Source: Gnetum montanum (Eukaryota > Streptophyta > Gnetopsida > Gnetales > Gnetaceae). From it: a stretch of 64,000 nucleotides of DNA. Where the stretch lies: NCBI GenBank assembly GCA_015680685.1, contig MNCI01030304.1, positions 77,185 to 141,184 on the forward strand. The letters are read 5' to 3'. The position numbers and the translations under genes were made by a program. Positions within the stretch are counted from its first letter, which is position 1. Every line of letters starts with the position of its first letter. Below are positions 11,328 through 24,500 of this stretch, piece by piece. The notes beneath the pieces were generated by a model. That model was not told where the DNA came from, ran no database searches, and saw only the letters and a list, made by a program, of their open reading frames with translations.

Positions 11328-11840
11328 TATTAGAGTTAATAGAGTATCCGTTAGAAGTGCTTTATAGGTTTTTGTAATATGATAGAACCTTTTGATAAAG
11401 TAATTTTGTAATCAACAATTTTTTTTCTTCAAAAAAAAAACTTCTTTTGTAATTTTGTATTATTGAAAATTTTATTCATAATATTCTATTTCTTAATTAT
11501 GAATAACTGTTACTTTTACTTCTTCTAATTCTTACACATACACTTGACTCGGCACTAGCTAGACCTTTAACACGATGAAAAGTTACAACTCATTGTAATT
11601 GACATAACACTTGATTATAACTTGTAACACAACAATGTAAGTAACTTAATACTTGTTTTGATTTGTAATAAATATTGATCTTATTAATAATTTATGGATT
11701 GTAAGAATTGACACATAAATAAATACCTTATGAATCATAACACATTCTTATAACCTGACTAAATTAGCTTAACAACAATGACTTATGAATCAAGACAATA
11801 TATGAATTACCATATAATAGAGGAGATATTTGTTAGTTAC
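11328..11840 (-). repeat. 5' LTR of B (approximate outer limit)
   Basis: The LTR should begin just beyond the primer site; the + strand opens TATTAGAG, fitting a changed TGTTAGAG. The outer end is not sharp. I place it near 11840 because protease sequence of element F starts right after. About 510 bp is a normal copia LTR length. Confidence 0.5.
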
Positions 11841-11879
11841 TACTATATATGATCTTCAAAGTATTATCTAATACATCAG

Positions 11880-12480
11880 TTTTGCTAATACATGTTAATG
11901 ATGGTATTGGATCTAATGTGATCATCTAGGATATTATAAAGTATTTTTGTATTCATGATCAATCAGCTTTCAGTGAAACCTATACTAATCTAATTTTCTT
12001 TAATAGTATGGAAATAGAAGCCAGAGGTTTAATTAGATTGCCATTTATAGTAGGTGATTTTTTGTAATTTGAAGCCCTCTTTATGATCATAAGCAATTGT
12101 CTTGGTGTCAATGAAATACTAGGATGTCCTTGGCTACCTCAACACTGTGCAATATCATTTTCTATAAATCAAGAGATTTACTTTTCATTTTATAACTATG
12201 AGATAGTTATCTTAGTTGATACACAAATTATAAGTGTCTCTTATGTAGATTGAGAGCTCTAACCTTATTAGCTTAGTGGTGAACTAGTTGATATGGAAGT
12301 TGAACCTATAGGAAAATACATAATTATCTCTCCTCCTAAGGACTCTTCCAATTCAAAAAACTTAATAGACCTAAATGATAAGTCTATCTGTAATGTTGAA
12401 TTTATCAACTTAGGTTTTGGAGAACTTGATATATCTATGCCTGAGAAAAAAGGTTCTTCTTTTTCTTCTTACTCAACTAC
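11880..12480 (+). pseudogene. Aspartic protease region of F
   Basis: The reading HVNDGIGSNVI at about 11890-11925 corresponds to HVDDGVATN in D and E at the protease active site, with the first Asp of VDDG changed to Asn. Downstream, NEILGCPWLPQ at 12110-12145 and the following INQEIY match NLILERPWL and IHQEIHLPY of the relatives. A 63-codon open stretch (12293-12484) continues the acidic C-terminal tail. Stops break the frame near 11920 and 12065. Gag should precede it but element B lies there. Confidence 0.65.
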
Positions 12481-12484
12481 TTGA

Positions 12485-13125
12485 AAGTCCACTGCTAATA
12501 CTATAACTTTAGTTGCATGAAATTTCAGATATTTTACTAGCTTTGTTTACAAAATCTTCTAAGTAGTAGACATCTACTAGTACATGTTAAATACACTTAA
12601 TCTTTTTTATTCTCATTGTTCACTATTATTAGACAATGATAGATGGTAAATGGTTTAACATCAATATTATAAATTATGTTCATAATCATTTATAAAAAAC
12701 TTAACTTATAACACATTATAGAATTTGACATGGTACATCATCTACACTTGCTTTTGCGTTAAAGGCTTTAACTTTTTTTTTTCATTTATTCTAAGTGATG
12801 GGCATCTACTAACATCTATTAGAATCATATTTATTATTCATGTTAATTCTTTATTACTTGTCACTTATGGTTAGCAAGTAACGTTAAGTGATAAGTGATT
12901 ACTTACCATTAATATATCACATCATTTTTATTATTGTCATAACATAGAAATACTCAATTTTAAATAACATAAGGATAATCTTTATTACTTCCAAATTTTT
13001 ACAACTGATGCACATTATAACACTTACTGTTGCACATTATTTCTTGAGACATTTTTACCCTTCATTTTTTACAAAGAATTAGTGTCTTGTGTCAAACACA
13101 AATGACACATACAAAACTAATTTCC
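12485..13125. other. AT-rich spacer of F
   Basis: No coding signal, LTR or clear repeat array is visible. By position it corresponds to the protease/cassette junction that holds the 29-bp repeats in D and E. I do not see those repeats here. Confidence 0.4.
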
Positions 13126-14357
13126 AAATAATAAAATTTTGGTAACCTTATTTATCATTTATAGTAACTTCTTTCTCTTCCTCATCAATTTGCATGGGAG
13201 TGGGTTCTATTGTTGATCTTTGGTTTCTTTCTCTAGGGTCTACATATAAAATCAAGAGAAATAGATAGTTTTATTTTTCTATTTCAATGAGATAAAATAA
13301 AATAACTTCAAAAAGTTTTAATACTTGTCCCATGTCTCTTTATACATCTTTAATATCCTTTCTTCATTTTCTTCCAATATCAAGTTGGTTGTATTCAACA
13401 TGTCAAATGCTAAACTTGGAATTGTTGATAGAATGTAGTCCATTTCTCTTCATAAATTCTTAGTTCTTCTATGATGATATCATCGTCATCCTTTTCTTCT
13501 TCAGGCTTCTCTTAGGGATATCTTTACTATTCTTTTGGTGTTGTAATTACCACATTATTGGTAAAATCTTCAAATAACTCTTCTAACTTAGTCTATTTAA
13601 TAAATAGAGTTCTTATTTTATTATCTACAAATAGACTCTTATTTTCTTTCAAATTACAGTACTCTCTTTTGTGCCACCACTTATTCATTTGGTTCTTCCT
13701 TTTCCATATCTCCTATAATATTGTAGAATTTCTCATATTGGTCTTGGAACATGTCATTACTAGTGTTGATCTCTTACACTTCATTAAGAGTCCTCTAAAA
13801 TTCCATGGATTTATTCTTTTCTCTTCAATATGCATGGGGAGGATGATTGTGCCTAACCATGTTGCTACCTGTATTTTAGCTTCTAGAAGATCCACTTAGT
13901 TAAACAACATCTTTATTTCCCTATTATGCTCTTTTTCTCTCTTGTTTGATTACTCTAAAGATTCTAAAACTATGGTGTTTATATTTACTTACTCAAAGGT
14001 ATTACTATTATATCCATGGAATAATTGAAAGCTATGCTTATTTTGTCCATATTCACCTATTTTGCTACTATGTCTACATTTACAGTTGGATCATGGAATG
14101 TTACATAATCCTTATTTAGTTCAACTTTTATTTATACATGATAAATAGAGTATATTAGATTCTGAACCAATAATACTAGACATTATTTCTTTAATGATAA
14201 TGTTTAGACTACTTGCCTTCTCCTAGAAAGATCAAGTTTAACTTTCTTTTCTTATCTTTTTCTAAACCCTCCAACATTAGTTGCTTGTCCTTGATACAAG
14301 TCCATATTTTCTTTTTCATTTATAAAAAAGGAGAAAAATGGGTTTCATCATGTTATG
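13126..14357 (-). pseudogene. 3' part of the antisense cassette of F
   Basis: On minus, short Lys/Glu-rich frames run from D's insertion point down to a stop near 13130. The last piece (ERNQRSTIEPTPMQIDEEE) is an acidic tail before the stop, similar in nature to the acidic ends of the D and E cassettes. Around 13600-13750 the reading has Trp/Lys-rich coiled-coil character (EIWKRKNQMNKWWHKREY), resembling the DWK...KWxxxxK part in E. Similarity is weak, and the assignment relies mostly on position between protease and RT. Confidence 0.45.
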
Positions 14358-16000
14358 TGAAACACCACAACATTTTGCATGTTATAACCAATCTTCATCA
14401 TGTAGCTTTCATCCCATGAAACCCAAGGTAAAATTTCATTGTAAGTGTGAAAATTGTAATCCATAATGGCCAATTTCACATACTTTATACTTTTGGAGTA
14501 GAAAAATGCCTCATAAGTGGTCAAAGCCTCATTCCCCAAGTGGAAAACATCACCTAGTATCTATATTTGGGTTTTGTTGTGGTGGGGGGTTGTCAAAAAT
14601 TCCTTTTAGAATGCCAGAAAAGGTAATTTGATGGATTTTATGAGGGGTATGCATTTTTCTAGACTAGAAACACCTATAGGGTTGTAGATCTCACGTACCT
14701 CCAACATGGAAGGATGGGGGGTTTTGAGACTTTCCCCACTTCAATGTGGAGACCAAATGCATAATTTGAAAACTTTCCCCTAGCTTGGAAAGTTTCCCCC
14801 CAATGTAAAAGTTCCTCCTCTTCCTCCCCCCACCCCACCCACACCCACACCCCCCACCCCACTAGCTTGGAAACTTTTTTCCCAGCCTGGAAAGTTTCCC
14901 CCCAACTTGGAAACTTTCCCCCTAGCCTAGAACGTTTTCCCCTAGTGTGGAAAATTCAATCCTCTAATGTGGAAGTGACAAGAAGAAAAATTTATTACTT
15001 CATGCACTTCAATGTTGACCAACCACTTCAACACGCATGGTGGAGAACTTATCATGAAATATTCATCTCTAGCATGGAAGGTGTGCCTTAGTTACTATTT
15101 ATAGTAAATGAAATGGCCATGGGTGAAACACTTACTTTGTATAGTAACCCTCCAAATTCAAACATCCATCTCACCTAAATTTGCAACAAATTTGTAGCCA
15201 TTTTGTAGCCATATCACAACTAATTTGTAGTCCCATTTATGGCCTAAAGATCCTATACATGCTAGCCTCCAACACCATTTATAGGTTCTAGAAATTTTTC
15301 TCATGTTGAGCAATTTTTAACAAGATTCAACACTTACAAGAAATTTGCATACACACAATTCCACACACGGGGCATTTTCAAGCACTCAAGAGCTCTTGCA
15401 AATTTCCATACTTGCATTCTCTTGAATCCTAACATGAAAGCAGTGAGGCCTTGAGATTTGGTAGATTTTTGGTGTTAACACTGCACTTTTGGGATTTCAA
15501 ACCTAGGATGGAGCAACTTGGCATCCAAATATTTCACCTTTCTCACCCCTCTAGCAATGACCTAATTGGTAGATCCAAGGTTGCAATAGAAAATGAAGGT
15601 TTGATAACATCAAGAGTGGCATAGCACCCAAATCATGGAGAAGATCACCTTAACTTTAATGGGCTTTAAACACTTGCATAAGTGGATCCCCTTTTTGCTC
15701 ATCTAGGTACAATTTGTACACATTTCTCTAACTTATTCTTTATTATTTTCTTAATAAAGTTTTGAGTTTTGATTTTTTTATTCAATAAAATTAAAGTTAT
15801 TATTTCTGCATTATTTGGATCTATTCATATTTCCATGTTTTACATCTTCTAAGTCCCTAGTTGATCTTCCAAACTAGCCAAGGTGCTCTGAATTCCATTT
15901 TTATTGCAAAGGCCCTAGGTATTTGAGGTTGGGAATTTGCTTGCACCAAGGATCCTTGGTTTTCTTTTCATTCCAGTAATTGAGGTTTTTGGTTGCAATA
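14358..16000 (+). repeat. 5' LTR of D
   Basis: It matches 34545-36273 along its length, by eye with about one difference per 8-10 bases over the first 350. It opens TGAAACACC, shared with E, and stops matching just before the primer site. The 3' LTR's TATAAAAG corresponds here to TATACATG near 15250, so this promoter looks damaged. Length 1643 versus 1729 bp reflects indels. Confidence 0.85.
14729..14955 (+). repeat. Short GGAAA-C-TTTCC repeats in the D LTR
   Basis: Around ten imperfect copies of TTGGAAACTTTCCCCC occur at roughly 17-30 base spacing, separated by C-rich runs. GGAAACTTTCC is an inverted repeat around a central C. The same series is in the 3' LTR at about 34905-35130. It lies upstream of the TATA position, in U3. 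Confidence 0.75.
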
Positions 16001-16008
16001 TTTTTTCT

Positions 16009-16027
16009 TGGCACTAGAAGGAGGGCC
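16009..16027 (+). promoter_or_regulatory. Primer-binding site of D
   Basis: TGGCACTAGAAGGAGGGCC differs by one base from the site of E at 47514 (TGGCGCTAGAAGGAGGGCC). It begins with the TGG complementary to a tRNA CCA end and lies just after the LTR. I cannot name the donor tRNA with certainty. Confidence 0.75.
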
Positions 16028-17206
16028 TTCACATAGATTTTGTAGCTATATCTACTCTTTTTGTTATCATTTTGCAAGCTTTGCTTTGATTTTTGTAGCC
16101 AAAACCATTGAAAAATCAATGTTGATATTCCCCCACCCCCCTTATGACCATAACTACAATATGGAAGTTGCAAGTGGTTGGGCTTTGGCTTTTCATAGCA
16201 CTTACTATGAATTTTATAGCCCAAATCTAGCATTGATATTTCTTTTCCCCCATTTTTGTTATTGCCAAAAGTTTATTTTCTAGCTTCTAAAAGTGGGTGG
16301 TTCAACTCCTCCATAAGTTTACTTTCCCTTCATTTCTCCAAGCTAAGAGAATTAGCAGCTACTTAAAACCAATTTTAGTGAAAAAATACTAACTTTCGAC
16401 TTTGGTTTTCAACCTTTCCCCCCCATCAATGTTGAGGTAGGAGGTGTGAGATTCCTATCATCTCACCCTTCTTTTCCCCCTCTACCATACCCAATGTGGA
16501 AGCAACTGGGAGGTCAACGTTGATGAAGTTTGAAATCAATTTTATATCCAAATATGCTTTTGTTGCTAGTTGAAAAGGCATTTTCTAGCCAAAAATCCCA
16601 AGGAATCCAACATTACTTTTACCTCCCCTGTGACAAAAACCCCAGTGTGGAAGTTGTAGGTGGTTTGGGTGCTGGGATTTCATCACATCTGTTGTGAATT
16701 TGTAGAACAAAGCTAGCATGGAAGCCTTGATAAACATTTAATTTTTGTTGCCATAATCTTTGTCACTAAACCAACATTGGCTTCCATACCAACCAAGCCT
16801 ACTTTTCCCTCTTTTTTGGTGAAAATTGAAAACCTACCAAAACCATCTTTGGAAACTACCAAGTTTCCATTTTTCTCTTCAAACTTTTCCCCCTCTCTCC
16901 AACATTGAAATAAGAAGGTGTGATATTTCCATTATCTCACCCCTACCCCTTCTTTTTCCCTTTGTCATACCTAGCATAGAGGCACTTGGAAAGCCAACTT
17001 GGGTGAGATTTAAAGCTAGCATTATCAATATTCTATTTTTGGAAAAGGGGTAAATCTCCCTTAGCCCCCATATACTAATTATACTAAGTATATCATTTTT
17101 TGTCATTTTCATTTCCTCTAAGAGTTTTTTAAAATTCCATTCACTGGAATTTACTCCTATCTTAACATTTATAGCCTTTTATTAAGCAATTATCAATACT
17201 ATAACC
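16028..17206 (+). repeat. Leader of D containing a duplicated ~480-bp block
   Basis: Two successive similar blocks, about 16130-16600 and 16610-17100, share ordered landmarks. These are a GTGGAAGTTG-type segment (16159, 16637), a stretch with CTTTCCCCC...AGGTGTGA (about 16412-16450, 16886-16924) and a TCATCTCACCC-type stretch. The leader of E is only about 480 bases, so D's is longer by roughly one block. No protein is seen before the gag ATG. Confidence 0.55.
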
Positions 17207-19400
17207 ATGGCTTTTCAAAAATCCACAAAACTGGCCTTCACCTTTACTGGTGAAGATTATAACCAACAAGTCATGAGGGTGTATGATTCCAAAGACCCTA
17301 CAATCATTGAGTGTAGGCAATCTTTGAGAGTCAAAGGGAAGAGTCCTAATTTTGCAACCATAAATGAAGATTGTTATAACTTCATTTGTGCCAAAATATA
17401 GGTAGGCATGTTAATTCCACAAAGTGAAGCTGAGGCCAAAAGGGAGTTTAAGCTCATACATAGGAATGGAAAAGAATACATCCCTTCCTCATATGAAGAA
17501 ATTTCCGTTAACAACATTTATTCTAGTGATCTAGCCCAATTAATTGTTGTAGAAAAGGAAGATGACCAACCTACCTTTTGGGAATAACAAGAAGAGGAGG
17601 ATGAATTTAGGGTATAATTTGAGCTTGAAAAAATCCTTGGAGGACCATTCCAACAAACATCCCCTAGTGTCATAAAACCTTCTCCTAATGCCTTTTTTTT
17701 CCATGGGCATAGTGCCATCATCTTCTAGTCCTCTGCACCTTGCTACAGTAGATCCTATGCTAGTTGTAGGTACACATCACACTCAGTCAATGTTACAAAC
17801 AATAAACTATAATGCATCAATGCCATTTGCAACATAGCCACGATATACAAAACCATCAACAGTGGCTTTTACCATTGCAAATCCTTTAACTACTCACATG
17901 GTGTCCACCATGAGACCCCTAGCAACACAAAGATCACATACCACATTTGTATGGTTTGTGCCTCAAGTGCTAGCATAAACACCTTGTTCTCTATTTGGCC
18001 CATAAGCCACAACCATAGCACAACCTTTTCCTTCTATAATACAACCCATAACAAGTCCACAATCCTCACAAAAAATTCCACAACCTTACATACAAACCTC
18101 ACAAACTATGAGGTCACTGCAAGGCTTCGATGAAGCCTTCCAAATGATCCAAGACCTAATAGAGAAATTGAAGAGGCTAAAAGCCTCTACCATACAAACT
18201 ATCAATATTATGAACTTCTACTAGGATGATCCCATAATTACTGTAGTCCCACCCTTGACACTTTCTCCTAGTGTCCTCATTTCACAATTTAGCAAATATA
18301 ACAGAGATGGTGATCCTAATGCTCACCTCATAGCCTTTTGATCAAAATGTTTACTCTTACAATAATGGCCTCATACCATCATGAGGATTTTCTCTATGTC
18401 TTTGACTAGGAAGGAACTCAATTGGTATTGTGCATTACCTAGAGGATCCATATCCTCTTTGGAAGACTTAGTAGCCAAATTTGTCAACCACTTCAAATAT
18501 AACTTGAAACTTGACACAATGCTTGATTAACTCATGAAGGTCAAGCAAAGGCCCTTAGAACCTATACAAAAATTCATTTAGTAGTGGAATGGATTGCTAA
18601 ATAAAATACTAGATCCCATAGCCAAAGTCCACTTGTTAGCCATATTCAAGGGAGTAGTAATGACTTCATCAAGTCTAAACTCTACTACCTTGATTCATGG
18701 TCTCTTAGCCAAGAGTTCTCACAAGATAAAAACATAGAAGATGCCACAGAGGCTAGCCATGATCTAGCTTATATATCATATAAAAACCAACATGCTTGAA
18801 GGAACAAGGAAAATAGAAAAAAAAACAACACTGCCATAGCAACTATAACCAAGGAAACCAAGACCATAAACCAAGGGTCAAAGGTCAACTTTCCCAAGGC
18901 CCCACTAATGATAAAAATAATGAAACATCAACTTCTAAGACCACTACATTGACAACAAGTAGACATACCTTCAAAAGAAAGGATAGATCTCAATATACTA
19001 CATTGCCACTAAGACCATATGAATTGCTAGACCAACTATTAAGAAGTGGACACATACAACATAAATAAATGATCAAAGTCACTTGAAAGAAACATGAGAG
19101 ACCATGAAAAATAGCCAAGGATCCCCCTTGGGCTACGAAGGATGATCCTTAGTTGCCTAAATACTTTAAGCTAGATCACTTCTACCATTGTCATCAACTA
19201 CTTGGTCATGATATTGACTTCTACCTCGCACTAAAGGATGACTTGCAAAAGATGATAGATAAGGGGGAATTGGTCTTAGATGCCTCTAACCCAATTTGGC
19301 CACAAAACTAGTCAATGAAAGTCTACAAAGATCCTTTGAATGCTAATGATAGCCCCTATGTTGTTATCTCAGCATTCAACATCAATGAGAACTACAGACC
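17207..19400 (+). pseudogene. gag of D
   Basis: The ATG at 17207 opens a 64-codon frame. Its YNFICAKI segment aligns with YNFIFVKI in the gag of E, and similarity continues past a stop at 17401 (EAKREFKLIHRNGKEYIPSS). The capsid region at 18230-18800 has SQFSKYNRDGDPNAHL and SSLEDLVAKFVNHFKYNLK. The zinc-knuckle-like end at 19150-19300 reads HFYHCHQLLGHDIDFYLALK, where the usual CxxH...GHxTxxCxxLK pattern has lost Cys residues. There are many stops. Gag forms the cytoplasmic particle. Confidence 0.8.
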
Positions 19401-19879
19401 TATAAGAGAACCATTGGTGATCTAGATATTCCTCCTTAATGAAATATTTTCTTTGACTTCCCATAGCTTAAGATCTCCCTTCGTTGTGAGAGTACCATCA
19501 CGAATGCCTCCAAGAGAGCCTTTTGTCATTAAACTCTCTCAACCAAATAAAACTTAAATAGCTATAACTTGAACAACTACACAATGACCCTCTATAATGG
19601 CCAATGCTACCACCTCTTTCCTATAGCTAATGGTTGAAAAACCAAGGGCTATAGCCAAATAAGGGAAGAAGAATAAGCAAAATCCTAACAATAAGGGAGA
19701 CAAGTAGTTAGAGGTACAAAAGCAAGTGGATCCACCAAAGACCACTCCCATTTTGGCTATACACATGACCTCCTCTGCCCCATCTCCTTCAACCAACAAG
19801 CCATAGGAGAACACTAAAGCCCATAACCAAAACAACCAAAAAGAATCATAGCAGCCACAACCTAAAATTGAAGTTCAAA

Positions 19880-20700
19880 ATTTGAGATGCATGGAAAAAG
19901 TAAAGCACAACTGGAGTGAAAAGCCCATGGCTAATGACAAAAAATTCCTCACTACAATGGACCAAGTCAAGCTATCTCTCAAGCATATAAACATAAATTT
20001 AAGCTTATATGACCTAATCATGACTTCTACCACACATTTTAAGGTGCTAGTCAAAATGTTGACCTCCATACCCATTAGTGAGGATATTCCTACTAACAAG
20101 GAAGTCATCCATGTAGTGATGATTCCTCCCTCATCAGGTGAAGAGAAGTCACTACCCTTACCATTTCATGATAGCAAAAATTAAGATTAATCCCTAGAAT
20201 GATGAGGCAACTATAGCCCCTTTATTCATAATCATATGCCTAGGAAAATTTAAGATACATCTAGTGCATGTTGATGATGGAGTAGCCACCAATTTCATCC
20301 CATGTACCATTAATGAGAACTTGGTCTTAACTAAGAAAGTACAACCTATAACCACTGTAGCTCTTAAGTCCTTTAATGAATCAAGAGTAGTCATCAAGGG
20401 GTGTATCTCCTTAGAATTTGTAGTCAAAGAATGATTCCCTATAACCAAAAACTTCTTGGTGGTGGAAGAGATACCAGGGTCCAACCTGATCCTAGAAAGA
20501 CCTTGGTTGACTCAATTATGAGTTGTCTCCTTATCCATCCACCAAGAAATTCACCTTCCTTACAAGGGAGGTGAAATCATGATTCATGGTGACAATGCGG
20601 CTTCCCTAGCTATCAACAATGTGGGCATAGAACAAACGTCTAAAGTGGAGCTTTAAGAAGAAGCTCCTAGCCATGAAGAGTAAAAACTCAAGACAACCAA
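19880..20700 (+). pseudogene. Aspartic protease region of D
   Basis: A linker frame at 19882-20184 (LYDLIMTSTTHFKVLVKMLTSIPI) aligns closely with E. The active-site region at about 20260-20300 reads HVDDGVATNFIP, using DDG where most retropepsins have DSG or DTG; E has the same triplet. NLILERPWLTQL at about 20485-20520 and IHQEIHLPYKGGE follow. Stops occur at 20184, 20200, 20433 and 20520. It would process Gag-Pol. The 29-bp array follows about 300 bases later. Confidence 0.8.
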
Positions 20701-21007
20701 TGATGATAATGAGAAGTAATGCAATATGTTATGGGATGAACTCCCTTTTAAAATTTTAAGTGAAGGGAATGACAAAGACAAGCTTGTGTAGAGTAGGCCT
20801 TACTCACTTCCTAATCTTTCAAAGATTAGGAAGAGTCTACAGAAGTGACCTACACATGCCTCTATGACCAGACATAATGATATCCAAATAGCCTTATTAT
20901 ATCTTTGTTATTTTATGCATGTAGACTAAATTTATTTTCATTGTTACTTATTTGCTACAATGTTTCCTTATTTGGAAACATTAAAAAAGCATCTCTTTTA
21001 AACATAG

Positions 21008-21216
21008 CCCATTAAGGCCTAAAACTAGCACTATAGTCCACTATGACCTTAAAGTAGCATTTTGGCTTGTTAAGGCTTAAAACTGGCATTATTGTTCACT
21101 AAGACATTAAACTAGCACTATGTCTACTAAGATGTTAAACTAGCATTATGGATTTTCATGGCCTTAAACTAGCAAAACTATATAACCCATGCCTACAATG
21201 GCCTAAAACTAGCAAA
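21008..21216 (+). repeat. 29-bp repeat array 1 of D (protease/cassette junction)
   Basis: About seven imperfect units of 27-30 bp are built on CTAAGRCCTTAAACTAGCA, with AAACTAGCA the most constant part. All are in the same orientation. The array lies between the end of the protease region and the end of the antisense cassette at 21514. Related arrays occur at 30212-30593 and 34331-34418 in D and at three places in E. Confidence 0.9.
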
Positions 21217-21513
21217 TGTTCCTTTTATTATTATATTTCCTTTTGTTTAGCCTATTATTCCATCGGTTTAATGTTAGAACCAAAATGTCAATATAGCCAT
21301 GTTTACGACATTTACTACTATAAATACATATAGCAAAAATAAAAAAAAATATTTAGATTTAAAATTAAATGTTCATGACATATATAGCCATAAAACCACA
21401 ATGAGTAGTAATGATGCCAAAGAATAACCATCCATAACATAGTTTTGGCTAACGAAAGCCATCAACATAAAAACAAAAAAAAAATAGCCAACAAGATAAA
21501 CTGAAGGAGGCTA

Positions 21514-24500
21514 CTAAGTGGCATCTGAAGGAGTAAGTGGTGGGTCATTCCCACCCTCACCACTAGGGCTGCCAATGTCTCCTAAGGCTTGAAATGCAAC
21601 AACATATAGTCAATTAGTAACCCATATTTAAAATTATGACTTAACAAAAATACCAACGTGCAAAATATATCAAACCTACAGAAAGTTTGGGTCCATTAAT
21701 TCTAGGGGTAAATGGGAAAGGCCTTTTTCCAAATGATGGAGGATTTTGTCCTCCATCATGTTAACCTAATCAACATCCCCGAGATCAACACCAAAAAGAA
21801 TGTTGGATCTATCTATAAGAGTCCAAGTAGGAGGTTCATGAGTAATAGTAGTGGTAGTAGTCTCACTTGCAATAGTAGTGATTTGAAGAGTAGGGAATTA
21901 CTCCACCTTGATAGTGCTTTCAAACAATTAATAAGCACTCTCTACCTAGATCCCCTGAATAAATAGCTCTCTCTTATGCTATTCAATCAACTCCTCCTTA
22001 AGCCCCATTAGGTAGGCCTCACGATGGACCTTATACTAATGCTTGTGAGCCTTTTGTGTCTTGCCCCACTCTAGGAACCAAGTGTAGTGATCTTTCCAGT
22101 CCTCAACCTTTTGGGAGATAAGGTGCATCTACATACGTTACTTTGCCATCTCCTATAGGACTACTACTTTATCCTAAATAGCATGCCAGTAGCAGGCCCA
22201 AGTAATCTCTTTGATTCATAACTTCCCTGAGTTAGCCACTTAGGCTTCCACAAAGGCTTTACGATCTCAAAGATCCTTAGTCATATCCTCCTACCTTTGA
22301 ACCTTTTCTCTTAAGGCCAAAACATCCTCCCATAAGGATTCATTAGACCTCTCTAGCTACCATGAAGCTTTTGTGAATGGCATTGCTAAATCAGTGGCAG
22401 TGTCTTAAAGCTTCATGGGTAAACTAGAAACATCAAAGGGAAGTCTAGGTAAGAAGTCTACCTTCATGTCTTTGCCAAAGTCCAACACCATAGATGGTAC
22501 TACATAAAGCATAAAATGCAATCATAAGAAACAACCTTAAAAATCCATAATGCAAACAAAGCCTATGACCAAAGTACATAAAATAATGTCCTTAACCTTT
22601 TCACATAGGAACTCCACCTTGTTTGAACTCTCTACCCATGGTTTCACATGAAACATAGGGATGGGAGCTTGCACTAGTGGCTCAAGAACTATTGTAAGCA
22701 TAATAATCAATGAAACATTAGGATGACAATCAAATATAACCAATAAGATATAACAACAATAGTAAGGCATAAGCATACATGGCTCCTCCTCCTCCTCCTC
22801 CTCCTCCTCTAGGATGATTATGGAAGAGGTACCTAGTACTAGCTCATCAAAAAAGACATCTAAATCATCTATACCTGCATCGGTAAGTCCTTCAATAATA
22901 TGTTGCTTTAAAAGTGCTTCTTTTGCATACCTTTGTTCTACTTCTATAGCAGCTTTAGCTTTTATAACTTGACGCTTATCTACAAGCATAGTACATAAAA
23001 AACTAGTCAACACATAAAACCATAGAGTAGCCACAAGGTCTTAAAACATGAAATAGCCAAAGTTAAACAAAGCATACCTATGACTACCTACTATGATGGC
23101 TTAAGCTTAAACTTAAGCTTCTTTAGGCTAGGTTGATCTGATGTTGGGGGTATCTCCTCCATAGACCTCTTGAGTTTCTCTCTAGCTTCCCATTTAACCT
23201 CCATGTATCATCATTTGGCATCCTAAACACTAGTAGGAAATGAGAGGGGCTCATCATTATCAGTATTGTTAGGAGACTCATGCTGCCTAACATCAAGATT
23301 CTTAGTGGTGATGGATAATGTTTTATCCATCCCTTCTAGTGGGTTTTGAGCCTACACTATTGGATAAATATGTTTTATCCAAGGCCTAGAAAGTTTTCTT
23401 GGATCTTGGAAAATCCATCACCCATTCCTATACACCACCAGAAACTCCACAAACTTCTTTAAATAACCTAGGAATAATGCAAAGTGTATATGGATTATCA
23501 TAGAGGTATCAACACAGAGTCTAAGAATCTTCTCTTGAAGGCCCATAGCCAAATTAGTAGCCCAATAAAATTTGATGCCCTCCATCAAGACCTTCTTAAA
23601 GGTTCATCCATGTGCTAGGCCAATTACCTTCCTTTGTGATAGTAGTTTAGGGGATGCATGAGACCTAAACAAAGGATATGATTCCTTTGCATTAGGATTC
23701 ATGAACCTATCCATCGAAATTCCACAGTGGACCATGCTAGCATCAAGCCACTCCAAAACTTCCTTATGATGGCTTGATTCCCTCATTCATCTGGTGGGAA
23801 CCTTGGCCCCATCAATAGGAACACCAAACAAGTCATGAAATAGGCCAACACTTATGTCAATGTTCATCTTAACACCTTGGATGATGGTGCTAAAGCAACC
23901 AACCTCCTCATCAAAGTAGTCGATAACATGTAATATCTTCATGGTAGGAATGGAAGGAATAGGTGCTAGAAATTCATCAAAAAAACCTACACACTTTAGC
24001 CACTCCTACACTAATGCCACATCACCAAACTTCAAGATGAGGGTTTCCTCATGATGTGAATGTGAAAGTGGTATAGTGACGTCAGTTGAAGTGGAAGGTC
24101 CTGTAAAGCAATAACCAAGGGTTAGCATCCATATGAGCAATTTCAAAAACCAAGAAAAGTAATAAAACACTTAACATCATAAAATACTAGAAGTCATATG
24201 TTTACCTTTACTTTTCTTCTATGATGTAGAGGTTCTAGCTACAAGCGTATGATTCATGCTATTGGCATCTACCCCTCAACTGTGCATCATCCTATCATCC
24301 TTGCACTTCTTATATATAAGGTTAAATTTGGTGGTGTATTCATCAAAGTTACCTCTTAATTATTGATACATAGTAGCTTTGATTTGAGGACTCTTGGTGA
24401 ACTCATCCAAAATAGTTTGAGCCATTGGTAGGATTTGGTCATTAACAATCAAGCCCTGATCATTAACCTTATACCTACAAGAAGTTCAACTAATGAAGTT

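Larger units (their letters stand above)
9400..11840 (-). mobile_element. Element B: Ty1/copia fragment
   Basis: Read on the minus strand from high to low coordinates, it holds an LTR, an initiator-Met-type primer site, gag, a zinc-knuckle remnant, the protease-adjacent region and most of the integrase core. Gag before integrase, with no RT yet, is the copia order. It stops around 9400 beside the old LTR at 9082-9375, so RT, RNase H and the 3' LTR are missing. All frames are broken and the sequence is very AT-rich. Confidence 0.8.

Noticed and set aside
14348-14539. Minus-strand open frame of about 63 codons present in both D LTRs (also 34520-34726)
   Set aside because: It is open in both copies only because the LTRs are duplicates. 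There is no domain, no counterpart in E's LTR, and the region is U3.
21008-21216. Regular 29-bp repeats considered as a CRISPR array
   Set aside because: The units are contiguous and diverged without unique spacers, there are no cas genes, and the setting is a plant retrotransposon.
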